Source: Roseivirga pacifica
Lineage (GTDB): Bacteria > Bacteroidota > Bacteroidia > Cytophagales > Cyclobacteriaceae
Length of the DNA stretch: 64,000 nt
NCBI RefSeq assembly: GCF_900111145.1
Contig: NZ_FOIR01000001.1
Location: forward strand, 1,247,501 to 1,311,500
Direction: 5' to 3'
Part shown: in pieces, positions 9,578 to 18,138 of the stretch
How positions within the stretch are numbered: the stretch's first letter is position 1
Layout of the letters: every line of letters begins with the position of its first letter
Translations under genes and position numbers: made by a program
The notes under the pieces: generated by a model
Seen by the model: only the letters and a program-made list of their open reading frames with translations
The model's database searches: none
Told to the model about the DNA's origin: nothing

Positions 9578-9823
9578 ATGAAAAAAGACATTCATCCTGA
9601 TTATAAACCAGTTGTATTTTACGATACTCAAAGTGAGTTCAAATTCTTAACGAAGTCTACTATGACTTCTGATGAAACTGTAGAGTGGGAAGATGGTAAT
9701 ACTTACCCTGTAATTAAAGTGGAAGTTTCTTCTGCTTCACACCCTTTCTACACAGGTAAGAAAATGTTCTTGGATACCGCTGGTAGAGTTGAGAAATTCA
9801 ACAGAAGATACAAGAAGAAATAA
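9578..9823 (+). CDS. rpmE2: 50S ribosomal protein L31 type B
   Basis: The 81-residue protein begins [16 protein letters not shown] and contains the family block [21 protein letters not shown]. It lacks the CxxC zinc ligands of type A L31, so it is the zinc-independent type B paralogue. The ATG at 9578 is chosen because the longer reading frame from 9503 would begin upstream of the promoter element. It is a single-gene unit with its own promoter and a strong terminator. Confidence 0.97.
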   Translation: MKKDIHPDYKPVVFYDTQSEFKFLTKSTMTSDETVEWEDGNTYPVIKVEVSSASHPFYTGKKMFLDTAGRVEKFNRRYKKK

Positions 9824-9850
9824 TCTTCTAAATCATAAAGCATTTATGAG

Positions 9851-9882
9851 AGTCTCCATTTGTAAGGATGGAGACTTTTTTA
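9851..9882 (+). terminator. Rho-independent terminator of rpmE2
   Basis: AGTCTCCAT (9851-9859) and ATGGAGACT (9868-9876) make a perfect nine-base-pair stem with an eight-base loop, followed directly by six T. The ATG at 9868 is part of the right arm, which argues against its use as the start of the next gene. Confidence 0.9.
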
Positions 9883-9891
9883 TTTTTGTGC

Positions 9892-11046
9892 ATGGAAATT
9901 GCACTGTTTGATTCTCCCGAAATCAGGGAGCAATTAAAACCCTTCACATTTACTCGCCCTGTAGCCGAAATACGCATAGGAATCCTCAAAATCTCCGAAA
10001 AATGGGAGAAATACGGATTCAATGTGGGCTTTAGTACGCAAGACTATCTTCAAGAAAAATTTGGCGATTCTTCGGCAAGCTTAAAAGTTAACGGAGCGCT
10101 TTGTCCAAATGCTCAGCTGGCCGATGCTATTAAGCAGCTTAAAGCTGGCGAACAGCTTGTGGCGAACGGCCAAGTTCTTGCAACTTCAGAAGGTGCAGCT
10201 GAACAAGTGGAGTTCGAAGGCAACTTTAGGCTGGTAGAACATACCTGGGATATTTTTAGGAATAACCGAGAGCAGCTTGAAGCCGACTTTGCCTTAATTA
10301 CGGCTGGTAGAACCTCGCAAGAAATTACCGACCCTCACACCGTAGTTTACGGAAAAGAAAACCTCTTTATAGAAGAAGGGGCCTCTATAAGAGCAGCAAT
10401 TATTGATGCCGAGAATGGCCCAGTGTACATTGGAAAGAATACAACAATTCAGGCCGGAACCATTATTTCTGGAGCTTTTGCCTTGTGCGAGGGTTCTACT
10501 GTAAATATAGGTGGGAAAATGCGGGGAGATATTACCGTAGGGCCGTATTCTAAAATTGGGGGCGAAGTGGGTAACTCAGTAATTTTTGGTTACTCTAACA
10601 AAGCGCACGATGGTTACTTGGGTAATTCCGTAATTGGCGAATGGTGCAATTTGGGTGCCGATACCAATACTTCGAACCTTAAAAATAACTATGCTAAGGT
10701 AAAGCTTTGGGATTATGCCACTGGCCGTTTTGCTAATACTGGCCTTCAGTTTTGTGGGCTAATGATGGGCGATCATTCCAAATGTAGTATCAATACCATG
10801 TTTAATACCGGAACGGTTACGGGTGTGGGCGCCAATATTTTCGGTGCTGGTTTTCCTCGAAATTTTGTTCCATCTTTCTCTTGGGGTGGAGCCGCTGGTT
10901 TTACTACTTTTCAGCCACGTAAATTCTACGAGGTGGCCGATGCTGCCATGGGTAGAAGAGGCGAGTCATTTGACGAGGTAGAAAAAAGAATTGTAGACAG
11001 GGTTTTTGAATTGACCAGCGAATACAGAATTTGGGATAAGGCATGA
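9892..11046 (+). CDS. Alternative GlmU-family sugar nucleotidyltransferase/acyltransferase-like protein
   Basis: The start at 9892 gives 384 residues; the upstream ATG at 9868 lies inside the rpmE2 terminator stem. Residues 1-150 form a degenerate nucleotidyltransferase-like region with TFTRPVAEIRIGILKISEKW but no LAAGxGTRM loop. Residues about 160-300 are a left-handed beta-helix of hexapeptide repeats (VYIGKNTTIQAGTIISGAF, VGPYSKIGGEVGNSVIFGY). This matches the alternative bacterial GlmU family of Bacteroidota, thought to make UDP-N-acetylglucosamine for the cell wall. It overlaps holB by four bases and heads the 9.9-18 kb gene run. Enzymatic activity is inferred. Confidence 0.85.
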   Translation: MEIALFDSPEIREQLKPFTFTRPVAEIRIGILKISEKWEKYGFNVGFSTQDYLQEKFGDSSASLKVNGALCPNAQLADAIKQLKAGEQLVANGQVLATSEGAAEQVEFEGNFRLVEHTWDIFRNNREQLEADFALITAGRTSQEITDPHTVVYGKENLFIEEGASIRAAIIDAENGPVYIGKNTTIQAGTIISGAFALCEGSTVNIGGKMRGDITVGPYSKIGGEVGNSVIFGYSNKAHDGYLGNSVIGEWCNLGADTNTSNLKNNYAKVKLWDYATGRFANTGLQFCGLMMGDHSKCSINTMFNTGTVTGVGANIFGAGFPRNFVPSFSWGGAAGFTTFQPRKFYEVADAAMGRRGESFDEVEKRIVDRVFELTSEYRIWDKA

Positions 11047-12167
11047 GGTTTCAGGATATTACAGGCTTAGGCGAGGTTAAGCAAAAACTAATTGATGCAG
11101 TAAATGCAAACCATGTTGCCCACGCGCAGCTTTTTGCCGGGGGCGAAGGTTCTGCAAATTTGGCAATGGCCTTGGCTTTTGCGGCTTACCTAAACTGCCA
11201 AAACCCTGGCCCAGACGATGCCTGTGGCGTTTGCCCATCTTGCGAAAAGAATAGTAAGTTCGTTCACCCCGATGTGAACTTTATCTTTCCAACGGCTGCC
11301 ACGCCAAAATTCAAAAGGGAAGATGCTACGAGTGACAAGTTTTTAAAGGAATGGAGAGAATTTTTACTCCAAACTCCCTATGGCAATGTTACGGACTGGG
11401 CTGCTCATTTTGGCTGGGAAAACAAACTTTTAATGATTCCGACTCACGAGAGTAAGAACATTATTCGCGCCCTGTCGCTAAAGGCTTTCGAAGGTAAATA
11501 CAAGGTGATGATCATTTGGTTGCCAGAGGTAATGCATGCCAATGCGGCCAATGGTATTCTAAAGATTTTGGAAGAGCCGCCTGCTCAAACCATTTTCCTA
11601 ATGGTTTCAAACGACCCAAATAAGTTGTTAACCACCATTACCTCTCGAACGCAAAAGCTTTTGATTAGGCCGTTTAATGATAGCGAGATTATTGAAAGCC
11701 TAGAAAATGAATTTTCGCTTGAAGCAGAAAAAGCACAAAAGCTGGCTTACTTTAGTGAAGGCAATTTGCGAGAAGCCAAACGCTTGGCAACGGGCAATGA
11801 AAGCGACACGCAAGAGGTGTTTAAAGACTGGTTCAGGCAGTGCTTTACTTATAATTTTGAAAATTTAATTGCGCTGGGCGATGCATTTCAAAAGAAGGGT
11901 AAAGAGTTTCAGTTGGCATTGCTTGCTACGGCATCAAAAGTAATGCGCGAAAGCATGATCCATTTGGTGCAAGTGCCTCAGATGGCGAGAATTCCAGAGG
12001 GAGAAGAAGATTTTATCGGTAAATTCAGCAAGGTTTTTACCGAAGAAAAAATAATGAAAATAGCGCCTAAATTTGACGAGGCGCAGTATCATATTGAGCG
12101 AAATGCCAACCCGAAAATCCTCTTCCTTGATTTATCGCTTACCATTGCCCAAATTGCGAGAAGCTAA
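11043..12167 (+). CDS. holB: DNA polymerase III delta prime subunit-like protein
   Basis: The 374-residue protein is a clamp-loader AAA+ subunit. It has the zinc-finger cysteines Cys52, Cys61, Cys64 and Cys67 (CGVCPSC), the block NAANGILKILEEPP and the sensor region TTITSRTQKL. The nucleotide loop FAGGEGSANLA lacks the GKT of an active Walker A, as in delta prime of other bacteria, which does not hydrolyse ATP. The role is to help load the sliding clamp at the replication fork. It overlaps both the GlmU-like gene (four bases) and is two codons from the RimB-like gene. Confidence 0.92.
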   Translation: MRFQDITGLGEVKQKLIDAVNANHVAHAQLFAGGEGSANLAMALAFAAYLNCQNPGPDDACGVCPSCEKNSKFVHPDVNFIFPTAATPKFKREDATSDKFLKEWREFLLQTPYGNVTDWAAHFGWENKLLMIPTHESKNIIRALSLKAFEGKYKVMIIWLPEVMHANAANGILKILEEPPAQTIFLMVSNDPNKLLTTITSRTQKLLIRPFNDSEIIESLENEFSLEAEKAQKLAYFSEGNLREAKRLATGNESDTQEVFKDWFRQCFTYNFENLIALGDAFQKKGKEFQLALLATASKVMRESMIHLVQVPQMARIPEGEEDFIGKFSKVFTEEKIMKIAPKFDEAQYHIERNANPKILFLDLSLTIAQIARS

Positions 12168-12175
12168 TTTTGTGG

Positions 12176-12622
12176 ATGGCAAAGAAATTACAAACAATCG
12201 GTAGACAGGAAATCATCGATTTGCCTGATTTTGAGCTGGAAAACGTAGAAGCCAAAGTAGATACTGGCGCTTACACTTCTTCCATAAATTGCTCGCGCGT
12301 TAAGGTTAAAGAGATCAACGGAGTTGAACAGCTTACCTTTTATTTATCGGGCAGCAAAATTCACGAGAAGAAAGCCAGAAGGTTTGTAACCAGTAACTTC
12401 AAAAAGAAGCGAATAAGAAGCAGCAATGGCCAGATGGAAGAGCGTTTCATCATTACAACAAATGCTGTGTTCTTTGGTAAAAAGGTTAAAATGGAGCTTT
12501 CATTGGCAGATAGAAGCAAAATGAAATTCCCGATTTTGTTGGGAAGAAAGCTGTTGGCCAAACGATTTGTTGTAGACGTAAGTAAAAAGAACCTATCATA
12601 TCAAGCGAAACTGAAAAAATGA
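12176..12622 (+). CDS. RimB-like putative ATP-dependent zinc protease (PF05618)
   Basis: From the ATG at 12176 the protein has 148 residues. It shows the retropepsin-like motif [12 protein letters not shown] (Asp29-Thr30-Gly31) and the conserved C-terminal [18 protein letters not shown] block of the PF05618 family. Members lie next to, or fused with, RimK-type glutamate ligases; in Pseudomonas RimB trims the poly-glutamate tails that RimK adds to ribosomal protein S6. Here it overlaps rimK by four bases, so the same pairing is inferred. An in-frame TTG at 12170 is a less likely start. Confidence 0.87.
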   Translation: MAKKLQTIGRQEIIDLPDFELENVEAKVDTGAYTSSINCSRVKVKEINGVEQLTFYLSGSKIHEKKARRFVTSNFKKKRIRSSNGQMEERFIITTNAVFFGKKVKMELSLADRSKMKFPILLGRKLLAKRFVVDVSKKNLSYQAKLKK

Positions 12623-13527
12623 AAATCGCGGTACTTTCAAGAAATTCAAGCCTCTATTCAACAAGAAGGCTATTACAAGCTATTGAGGCCAGAGGGCACG
12701 AAGGCGTGGTGATTGACCACCTAAAGTGCGATTTGGTAATTGAAGCAGAAGGCCCCTCCATATACTATCAAGGAGAAAAATTGGAAGGCATTAGTGCCGT
12801 AATTCCAAGAATTGGTGCCTCGGTAACCTTTTATGGTACGGCCGTGGTGCGTCAGTTCGAGATGATGGGAGTTTTTAGCACTACTTATTCGCAGTCAATC
12901 GTACGCTCGAGAGATAAGCTCAGAAGTTTGCAGTTGCTAAGTGGAGCCGGTTTGCCAATGCCAAAAACTGCCTTCACTAACTATTCGAAAGAAGAAAAAA
13001 ACCTAATTGATACCGTTGGTGGTGCGCCTGTTATTATCAAGCTTTTAGAGGGAACTCAAGGGCTTGGGGTGGTGCTAGCCGAAACCAGAAAAGCCGCTCA
13101 GTCGGTTGTAGAGGCATTTCATGGGTTGAAAGCACGAATCATTGTTCAGGAATTTATTAAAGAAGCGAAAGCTTCTGACTTACGGGTTTTTGTTGTTGAT
13201 GGCAAAGTGGTAGGTGCCATGAAACGTACCGGAAAAGAAGGTGAGTTTAGAAGCAACCTGCACCGAGGTGGTAATGCCGAGGTGGTTAAGCTTAGCCGTG
13301 CAGAGCGCACAGCCGCTATAAAAGCTGCAAACGCTATGGGACTTTCCGTGGCGGGTGTAGACATACTGCAATCGGCCAGAGGTCCGTTAATTTTGGAGGT
13401 GAATTCATCGCCAGGGTTAGAGGGAATTGAAAAAGCCACCGGGGTGGACATTGCCGGACGAATAGTAGAATACATCGAAAAAAATCAGCCAAAGAAAAAA
13501 GGCACCATTAGCAAACTAAAAGCCTAA
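12619..13527 (+). CDS. rimK: RimK family ATP-grasp glutamate ligase
   Basis: The 302 residues match RimK (300). The N-terminal domain begins [18 protein letters not shown]. The ATP-grasp domain has [18 protein letters not shown], the [15 protein letters not shown] strand and the metal site [15 protein letters not shown]. RimK adds glutamates to the C-terminus of ribosomal protein S6 and alters translation. It is translationally coupled to the RimB-like gene before it and to hemC after it (one-base TAATG overlap). Whether S6 is the substrate here is inferred; some homologues act on other carriers. Confidence 0.93.
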   Translation: MKIAVLSRNSSLYSTRRLLQAIEARGHEGVVIDHLKCDLVIEAEGPSIYYQGEKLEGISAVIPRIGASVTFYGTAVVRQFEMMGVFSTTYSQSIVRSRDKLRSLQLLSGAGLPMPKTAFTNYSKEEKNLIDTVGGAPVIIKLLEGTQGLGVVLAETRKAAQSVVEAFHGLKARIIVQEFIKEAKASDLRVFVVDGKVVGAMKRTGKEGEFRSNLHRGGNAEVVKLSRAERTAAIKAANAMGLSVAGVDILQSARGPLILEVNSSPGLEGIEKATGVDIAGRIVEYIEKNQPKKKGTISKLKA

Positions 13528-14447
13528 TGAAAATTAAGATAGGAACGAGGGGGAGTAAACTGGCTTTGTGGCAAGCCCACCATGTGGAAGACAAGCTTAA
13601 AGCAGCCGGTTTTGAAACAGAAATAGTGACCATTGAAACCAAGGGAGATAAGATCCTTGATGTTTCAATCGCTAAAATTGGTAGCAAGGGCGTTTTTACC
13701 GAAGAAATTGAAGAGCAGCTGCAAAACGGCACTATTGACATTGCCGTGCACAGTGCCAAAGACATGCAGTCTTCTCTGCCGGAAGGTTTTGAATTGATTG
13801 CATTTATGGAGCGTGAACAAGCCAACGATGTAATTGTAAGCAATAAAAAAATCAACCTTACGCCAGATTCGGAAGTGCTTTTGGGTACCTCTTCTACCAG
13901 AAGGGTAGCCACTTTAAAGGCGCATTATCCTAAGGTAAAAACTGTGGCGGTGCGGGGTAATTTGCAAACTCGCATTCGTAAAATGAACGAAGGTGCTTGC
14001 GATGCGCTTTTGCTTGCTTATGCGGGTGTGCACCGCATGGGCTACGAGGAGATGATCAGTCAGCATCTGCCTTTAGATCAATTTACGCCAGCGGTTGGGC
14101 AGGGCAGTGTGGCAATAGAGGTACACAACTCGCTCGATGATGATAAGAAGAAATCACTCAAACGAATTTTGAATCACGGACCAACGGCTTCATGCCTTTT
14201 GGCAGAGCGTTCTTTCCTGAAAACAATGGATGGCGGCTGTAGCATTCCTGTTTTTGCTATGGCAACTATTCAGGGCGATGCACTGAAAATTGTGGGAGGA
14301 ATTATTTCGCTCGATGGAAAAGAAGAGATAAGAATCACCAAAACTGGCCCGCTCGATAAACCAATGAAGTTGGGCTTTGAATTGGCCTCGGAGGTATTAA
14401 CTTCGGGCGGAAAACAGATACTTGACGAAATCAAAAACCAATTATGA
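13527..14447 (+). CDS. hemC: Hydroxymethylbilane synthase
   Basis: HemC joins four porphobilinogen units into hydroxymethylbilane in tetrapyrrole synthesis. The 306 residues show IGTRGSKLALWQA at the N-terminus, the catalytic Asp in HSAKDM (Asp79), the arginines of TSSTRR and QTRIRKMNEG, and Cys238 in DGGCSIPVFA, which holds the dipyrromethane cofactor. All match the family. The start overlaps the rimK stop by one base and the end overlaps the first cyclophilin gene by four bases. The later enzyme HemE is encoded separately at 31818-32867. Confidence 0.97.
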   Translation: MKIKIGTRGSKLALWQAHHVEDKLKAAGFETEIVTIETKGDKILDVSIAKIGSKGVFTEEIEEQLQNGTIDIAVHSAKDMQSSLPEGFELIAFMEREQANDVIVSNKKINLTPDSEVLLGTSSTRRVATLKAHYPKVKTVAVRGNLQTRIRKMNEGACDALLLAYAGVHRMGYEEMISQHLPLDQFTPAVGQGSVAIEVHNSLDDDKKKSLKRILNHGPTASCLLAERSFLKTMDGGCSIPVFAMATIQGDALKIVGGIISLDGKEEIRITKTGPLDKPMKLGFELASEVLTSGGKQILDEIKNQL

Positions 14448-15328
14448 ATAATAGATTAAAAGGACTTTTTGCCATGCTAATGATGGCATTGGTAGTATGG
14501 AGTTGTGGAGGCAGCGGCTCTTCTAGCGAGGGTGCTTTAGAGGGTAACGATTACCTAGTAACCATTAAAACCAACTTGGGTGAAATGAAGGCCATTCTTC
14601 ATGACGAAACACCTAAACACAAAGAAAACTTTGTGAAGCTTGCCAACGAAGGCTTCTTCGATAGTTTGCTGTTTCACCGAGTAATCCCTGGCTTTATGAT
14701 TCAAGGTGGTGACCCGAACTCGAAAAACGCACAGCCTGGAGATAGACTTGGTAATGGTGGCCCTGGTTATACTGTGCCTGCAGAATTCAACGATAAGTAT
14801 TACCATAAAAAAGGAGCCCTTTCGGCTGCGCGTCAGTCCGATGCTGTAAACCCAGAAAGAGAGTCGAGCGGTAGCCAGTTCTACATTGTTCAGGGGCAGG
14901 TAATTCCTGCGCAGAGCCTTGAGGGTGAAAATCCAATGATGAATGCCGCGCAGAGCTTGTTGCAGAACCAGCCACAGCATCCACTTTCTATTGAGTTTTA
15001 CACGGCTTTCCAAACGGGTGGTGATGCTGCCTATATAGCCAAGGTGAAGGAAAAGAAAGATGAGCTTGCAGAAGCTACAGGCCTTAAAATGATTACACCA
15101 AAAGAAAGAATTGAAGTATACTCTACCATTGGTGGTTCACCATGGTTAGACGAGCAATACACTGTATTCGGTCAGGTTATTTCTGGTTTAGATGTGGTAG
15201 ATGCTATTGCGGCTGTTCAAACCAATTCAGCAGACCGTCCATCGCAAGATGTGCGCATGTTCGTAACGGTGGAGGAGCTACCTAAAAAAGAGATTGCCGA
15301 ACGCTACGGAAACCCGTACATTCAATAA
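14444..15328 (+). CDS. Cyclophilin-type peptidyl-prolyl isomerase lipoprotein (copy 1)
   Basis: The 294-residue protein has a lipoprotein signal with lipobox VVWSC near residue 21 followed by a Gly/Ser linker, so it should be anchored to a membrane outside the cytoplasm. The cyclophilin core is intact: LLFHRVIPGFMIQGGD with the catalytic Arg, RESSGSQFYIV and YTVFGQVISGLDVVDAIA. Between SQFYIV and the GGSPWLDEQYTVFG strand lies an extra helical segment of about 85 residues. It is the first of three tandem paralogues and overlaps hemC by four bases. Confidence 0.93.
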   Translation: MNNRLKGLFAMLMMALVVWSCGGSGSSSEGALEGNDYLVTIKTNLGEMKAILHDETPKHKENFVKLANEGFFDSLLFHRVIPGFMIQGGDPNSKNAQPGDRLGNGGPGYTVPAEFNDKYYHKKGALSAARQSDAVNPERESSGSQFYIVQGQVIPAQSLEGENPMMNAAQSLLQNQPQHPLSIEFYTAFQTGGDAAYIAKVKEKKDELAEATGLKMITPKERIEVYSTIGGSPWLDEQYTVFGQVISGLDVVDAIAAVQTNSADRPSQDVRMFVTVEELPKKEIAERYGNPYIQ

Positions 15329-15331
15329 TTC

Positions 15332-16195
15332 ATGAAACGAACATTACTTGTCATTACAATATTAGGAGCCTTGTTTAATCAAGGCTTCTCTTTTCAGAAG
15401 AAGTCTAAAAAAGATTATCTAGTCACTATTTCGACTAATTATGGCGAAATGCAGGCCATTCTTTACGATGAAACTCCACAGCATAAGGAGAACTTTCTGA
15501 AGTTGATTGAGGAGGGCTTTTATGATAGCCTGCTTTTTCACCGTGTAATCGATGAGTTTATGATTCAGGGTGGAGACCCTAACTCAAAAAATGCCGGAGC
15601 AAACCAAAGGTTGGGTAATGGTGGCCCGGGTTATCGTGTGCCGGCAGAAATTAACCCACAGTTTTTTCACAAGAAAGGAGCGCTTTCTGCGGCAAGAACA
15701 GGCGATCGGGTAAACCCAGAAAGGGAATCGAGCGGAAGCCAGTTTTATATTGTGGAGGGCGAAGTACACAAAAGAGAAGATATTGAAGGCTTGCCTGATG
15801 CTAAAATAGAAGAGGTGGCCATGGAGCTTTTTAGAAATAACCCAGAGCACGAATTGGTAAAAGCCTTGCGCGAAGCTTATATGGAGGGCGGTGTAGATGC
15901 CATTGCTAAGTTGGCTGAAGAGCGATACAAAGAATTGGAAGAAGCTACTGGCCGAGTAATCAAACTTTCTGAAGCACAAGTGGAAGCTTACACAACCATT
16001 GGCGGTGCTCCATTTCTCGATGGGCAATACACCGTTTTTGGGCAGGTGATTGCTGGTTTAGATGTAATTGACAAAATTTCCGAAGTAGAAACTGATAGGG
16101 CAGACCGCCCAATCGAAGATGTGCGCATGTTTATTTCGGTGGAATATATGCGCAAAAAGAAAATCACTAAAAAGTATGGCTATGTCTACCCTTAA
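15332..16195 (+). CDS. Secreted cyclophilin-type peptidyl-prolyl isomerase (copy 2)
   Basis: This 287-residue paralogue has an ordinary signal peptide (MKRTLLVITILGALFNQGFS) without a lipobox Cys, so it is probably soluble in the periplasm. The core LLFHRVIDEFMIQGGD, RESSGSQFYIV and QYTVFGQVIAGLDVIDKI is complete. The insert of about 85 residues after SQFYIV is present and its sequence is related to that of copy 1 (ELEEATGR versus ELAEATGL). It starts three bases after copy 1 stops. Confidence 0.93.
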   Translation: MKRTLLVITILGALFNQGFSFQKKSKKDYLVTISTNYGEMQAILYDETPQHKENFLKLIEEGFYDSLLFHRVIDEFMIQGGDPNSKNAGANQRLGNGGPGYRVPAEINPQFFHKKGALSAARTGDRVNPERESSGSQFYIVEGEVHKREDIEGLPDAKIEEVAMELFRNNPEHELVKALREAYMEGGVDAIAKLAEERYKELEEATGRVIKLSEAQVEAYTTIGGAPFLDGQYTVFGQVIAGLDVIDKISEVETDRADRPIEDVRMFISVEYMRKKKITKKYGYVYP

Positions 16196-17060
16196 GCATT
16201 TTTTGCTCTTATTTCTGCTCGCCTTTATGGCCTTTTCTTGCGCTGAAACAGACGAAATAGTGGTAATAGAAACACCATATGGTGATATGACAGCCATTCT
16301 TTATGATGATACACCAATTCATAAAGCGAACTTTTTAAAGCTGGCTAAAGAAGGTAAATACGATTCGGTGCTTTTTCATAGAGTGATTGAGGAGTTTATG
16401 ATCCAAACGGGCGACCTTTCTACCGGAACGGAAGAGAAGGGTGCGAATTATCGTTTGGAAGCTGAGTTTAGACCAGAAAGGTACATACACAAAAAAGGGG
16501 GGATTGCCGCTGCACGAATGGGCGATGCTTCTAACCCTTTAAAAGAATCGAGCGGTTCGCAGTTCTACATTATACATGGAAAAACTTTTGATGAGGAGGG
16601 GCTTTTGGAGCGTGCCGATAGAAGGCAGTATCTTAAGCTTTATGGTTTTTTCGAGCGCATGTTAAAGTCTAAGCGCTATCCGGAACTTACAGAGAAATAC
16701 TACTACCATGTTGGTCAGTTGGAAGAGGATTCTACCTACGACTTTAACAAAGCACAAAAGGAATTGATCTTTAACTCGCTGCCGGTAATTGAGAAACGAT
16801 TTGGCCCGCAACCCGACCCGGGCTTCGAACAATGGGCAAAAGATATTTACGCTACTGATGGTGGTGCTCCGCACTTAGATGGCGAGTATACGGTGTTTGG
16901 CCAGGTGCTGGAGGGAATTGAAGTGATAGATGAAATTGCTACAACTGAGACTGACGCACGAGACAGGCCAACATCAGAAATCCGTATGAATGTGCGTGTG
17001 GTTAAGATGAAAAAATCCGAAATTGAACAAAAATACGGTTATCAATATCCACAACAGTAA
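16182..17060 (+). CDS. Cyclophilin-type peptidyl-prolyl isomerase lipoprotein (copy 3)
   Basis: The start at 16182 (MSTLKHFLLLFLLAFMAFSC) places a signal peptide and lipobox at the N-terminus; the longer frame from 16119 would bury it. The 292 residues keep LFHRVIEEFMIQTGD with the catalytic Arg and ESSGSQFYII and YTVFGQVLEGIEVIDEIA. It is more divergent than the other two: the QGGD loop is QTGD and the insert is longer (about 95 residues, 155-250) and of different sequence. It overlaps copy 2 by 14 bases. Confidence 0.92.
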   Translation: MSTLKHFLLLFLLAFMAFSCAETDEIVVIETPYGDMTAILYDDTPIHKANFLKLAKEGKYDSVLFHRVIEEFMIQTGDLSTGTEEKGANYRLEAEFRPERYIHKKGGIAAARMGDASNPLKESSGSQFYIIHGKTFDEEGLLERADRRQYLKLYGFFERMLKSKRYPELTEKYYYHVGQLEEDSTYDFNKAQKELIFNSLPVIEKRFGPQPDPGFEQWAKDIYATDGGAPHLDGEYTVFGQVLEGIEVIDEIATTETDARDRPTSEIRMNVRVVKMKKSEIEQKYGYQYPQQ

Positions 17061-17063
17061 ACT

Positions 17064-17966
17064 ATGAAAATTCTTATAACAGGTTCGAATGGTCTTTTGG
17101 GCCAAAAGCTGGTGCAGCTTATACTAGCAAAAGGAGAAGATGAACTGATTGCCACGGCTCGTGGTGCTAACAGGCTGCCAATTCCTGAAGAAAAGTATAC
17201 TTACCAATCGCTGGATATTACCAATAGGGCGGACGTTTTGGCAACCATTGAGCGCTTTAAGCCCGATGCAGTGGTGCACACAGCAGCCATGACGAATGTA
17301 GACCAATGCGAGACAGAGCAAGAAGCATGTTGGAAACTGAATGTAGATGCAGTTGAGTATTTGATTGAGGCTTGTGAAAACACAGGAGCGTACCTACTTC
17401 ACCTTTCAACCGACTTTATTTTTGATGGTGAAGATGGCCCTTATGATGAAGAAGGTAAGCCAAACCCGATAAGCTACTACGGAGAGAGTAAGTTGGCTGC
17501 GGAAGAATTGCTTTTCAAGAGTTCGATTAGTTATGGCGTTGCTCGCACGGTGTTGGTATACGGCATTGCCCACGATATGAGCCGCAATAACATCATTCTT
17601 TGGGTAAAGAAAAGCCTAGAAGATAAAAAGGAGATTAAAGTAGTTGATGACCAGTTGCGTAGCCCAACCCTGGCTGAAGATTTAGCGATGGGCTGCTATC
17701 TAATGGCTAAGCAAAAAGCTGAAGGTGTTTTCAATATTTCGGGTAAAGATGTGCTGACTCCTTACCAAATGGCCATTAAAACGGCAGACTTTTTCAACTT
17801 AGATGTTAGTACCATGACTAAGGCCGATGCCTCTACCTTTACGCAAACCGCTAAACGTCCACCAAGAACAGGGTTAATTATAGAAAAGGCTCGCACCCAG
17901 TTAGGATACGAGCCTCGTTCTTTTGATGAAGGAATAGCCATAGTGGCTGAGCAAATTAAAGCTTAA
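17064..17966 (+). CDS. SDR/RmlD-like NAD(P)-dependent sugar-nucleotide reductase
   Basis: The 300-residue protein has the nucleotide loop ITGSNGLLGQKL (GxxGxxG) at residues 4-15, the VVHTAAMTNVDQCE strand and the catalytic YYGESK (YxxxK) after LLHLSTDFIFDG. These are the marks of extended SDRs of the RmlD group, which reduce dTDP-4-dehydrorhamnose or related sugars. No other rhamnose gene is nearby, so the substrate is uncertain. It is the last gene of the plus-strand run, three bases after the third cyclophilin gene. Confidence 0.85.
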   Translation: MKILITGSNGLLGQKLVQLILAKGEDELIATARGANRLPIPEEKYTYQSLDITNRADVLATIERFKPDAVVHTAAMTNVDQCETEQEACWKLNVDAVEYLIEACENTGAYLLHLSTDFIFDGEDGPYDEEGKPNPISYYGESKLAAEELLFKSSISYGVARTVLVYGIAHDMSRNNIILWVKKSLEDKKEIKVVDDQLRSPTLAEDLAMGCYLMAKQKAEGVFNISGKDVLTPYQMAIKTADFFNLDVSTMTKADASTFTQTAKRPPRTGLIIEKARTQLGYEPRSFDEGIAIVAEQIKA

Positions 17967-18009
17967 TTATTACCATTCCCTTCCTTGTTTAAGGAGGGAT
18001 TAGGGGTGG

Positions 18010-18138
18010 TTAAGCCGTTTCACCCGTTTCAGGGTCTTCGTCTTTATCTGCTCTTAGTGCGATTACTAAAAAGGTTAAGAAACCTCCCACTGTAATGGAG
18101 AGGCATATGATCATTCCAATTATTGCTTCTTGACTCAT
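18010..18138 (-). CDS. MetS-like small subunit of the NSS transporter (42 residues)
   Basis: On the minus strand an ATG at 18138 opens a 42-residue frame beginning MSQEAIIGMIICLSITVGGF and ending with the acidic tail DKDEDPETGETA. It has one membrane helix (about residues 6-27). Its start overlaps the stop of the NSS transporter gene by four bases (ATGA), which indicates translational coupling. Position and shape match the small MetS subunit described with the NSS transporter MetP of Corynebacterium. The call rests on context and shape. Confidence 0.82.
   Translation of the reverse strand: MSQEAIIGMIICLSITVGGFLTFLVIALRADKDEDPETGETA

Noticed and set aside
9868-9891. Earlier ATG for the GlmU-like protein
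   Set aside because: It is the right arm of the perfect rpmE2 terminator hairpin, and the added residues do not match the family.
17974-18000. Imperfect hairpin TCCCTTCCTT/AAGGAGGGA as a terminator between the RmlD-like gene and the MetS-like gene
   Set aside because: The stem needs a bulge and no T run follows on either strand, so termination cannot be claimed.
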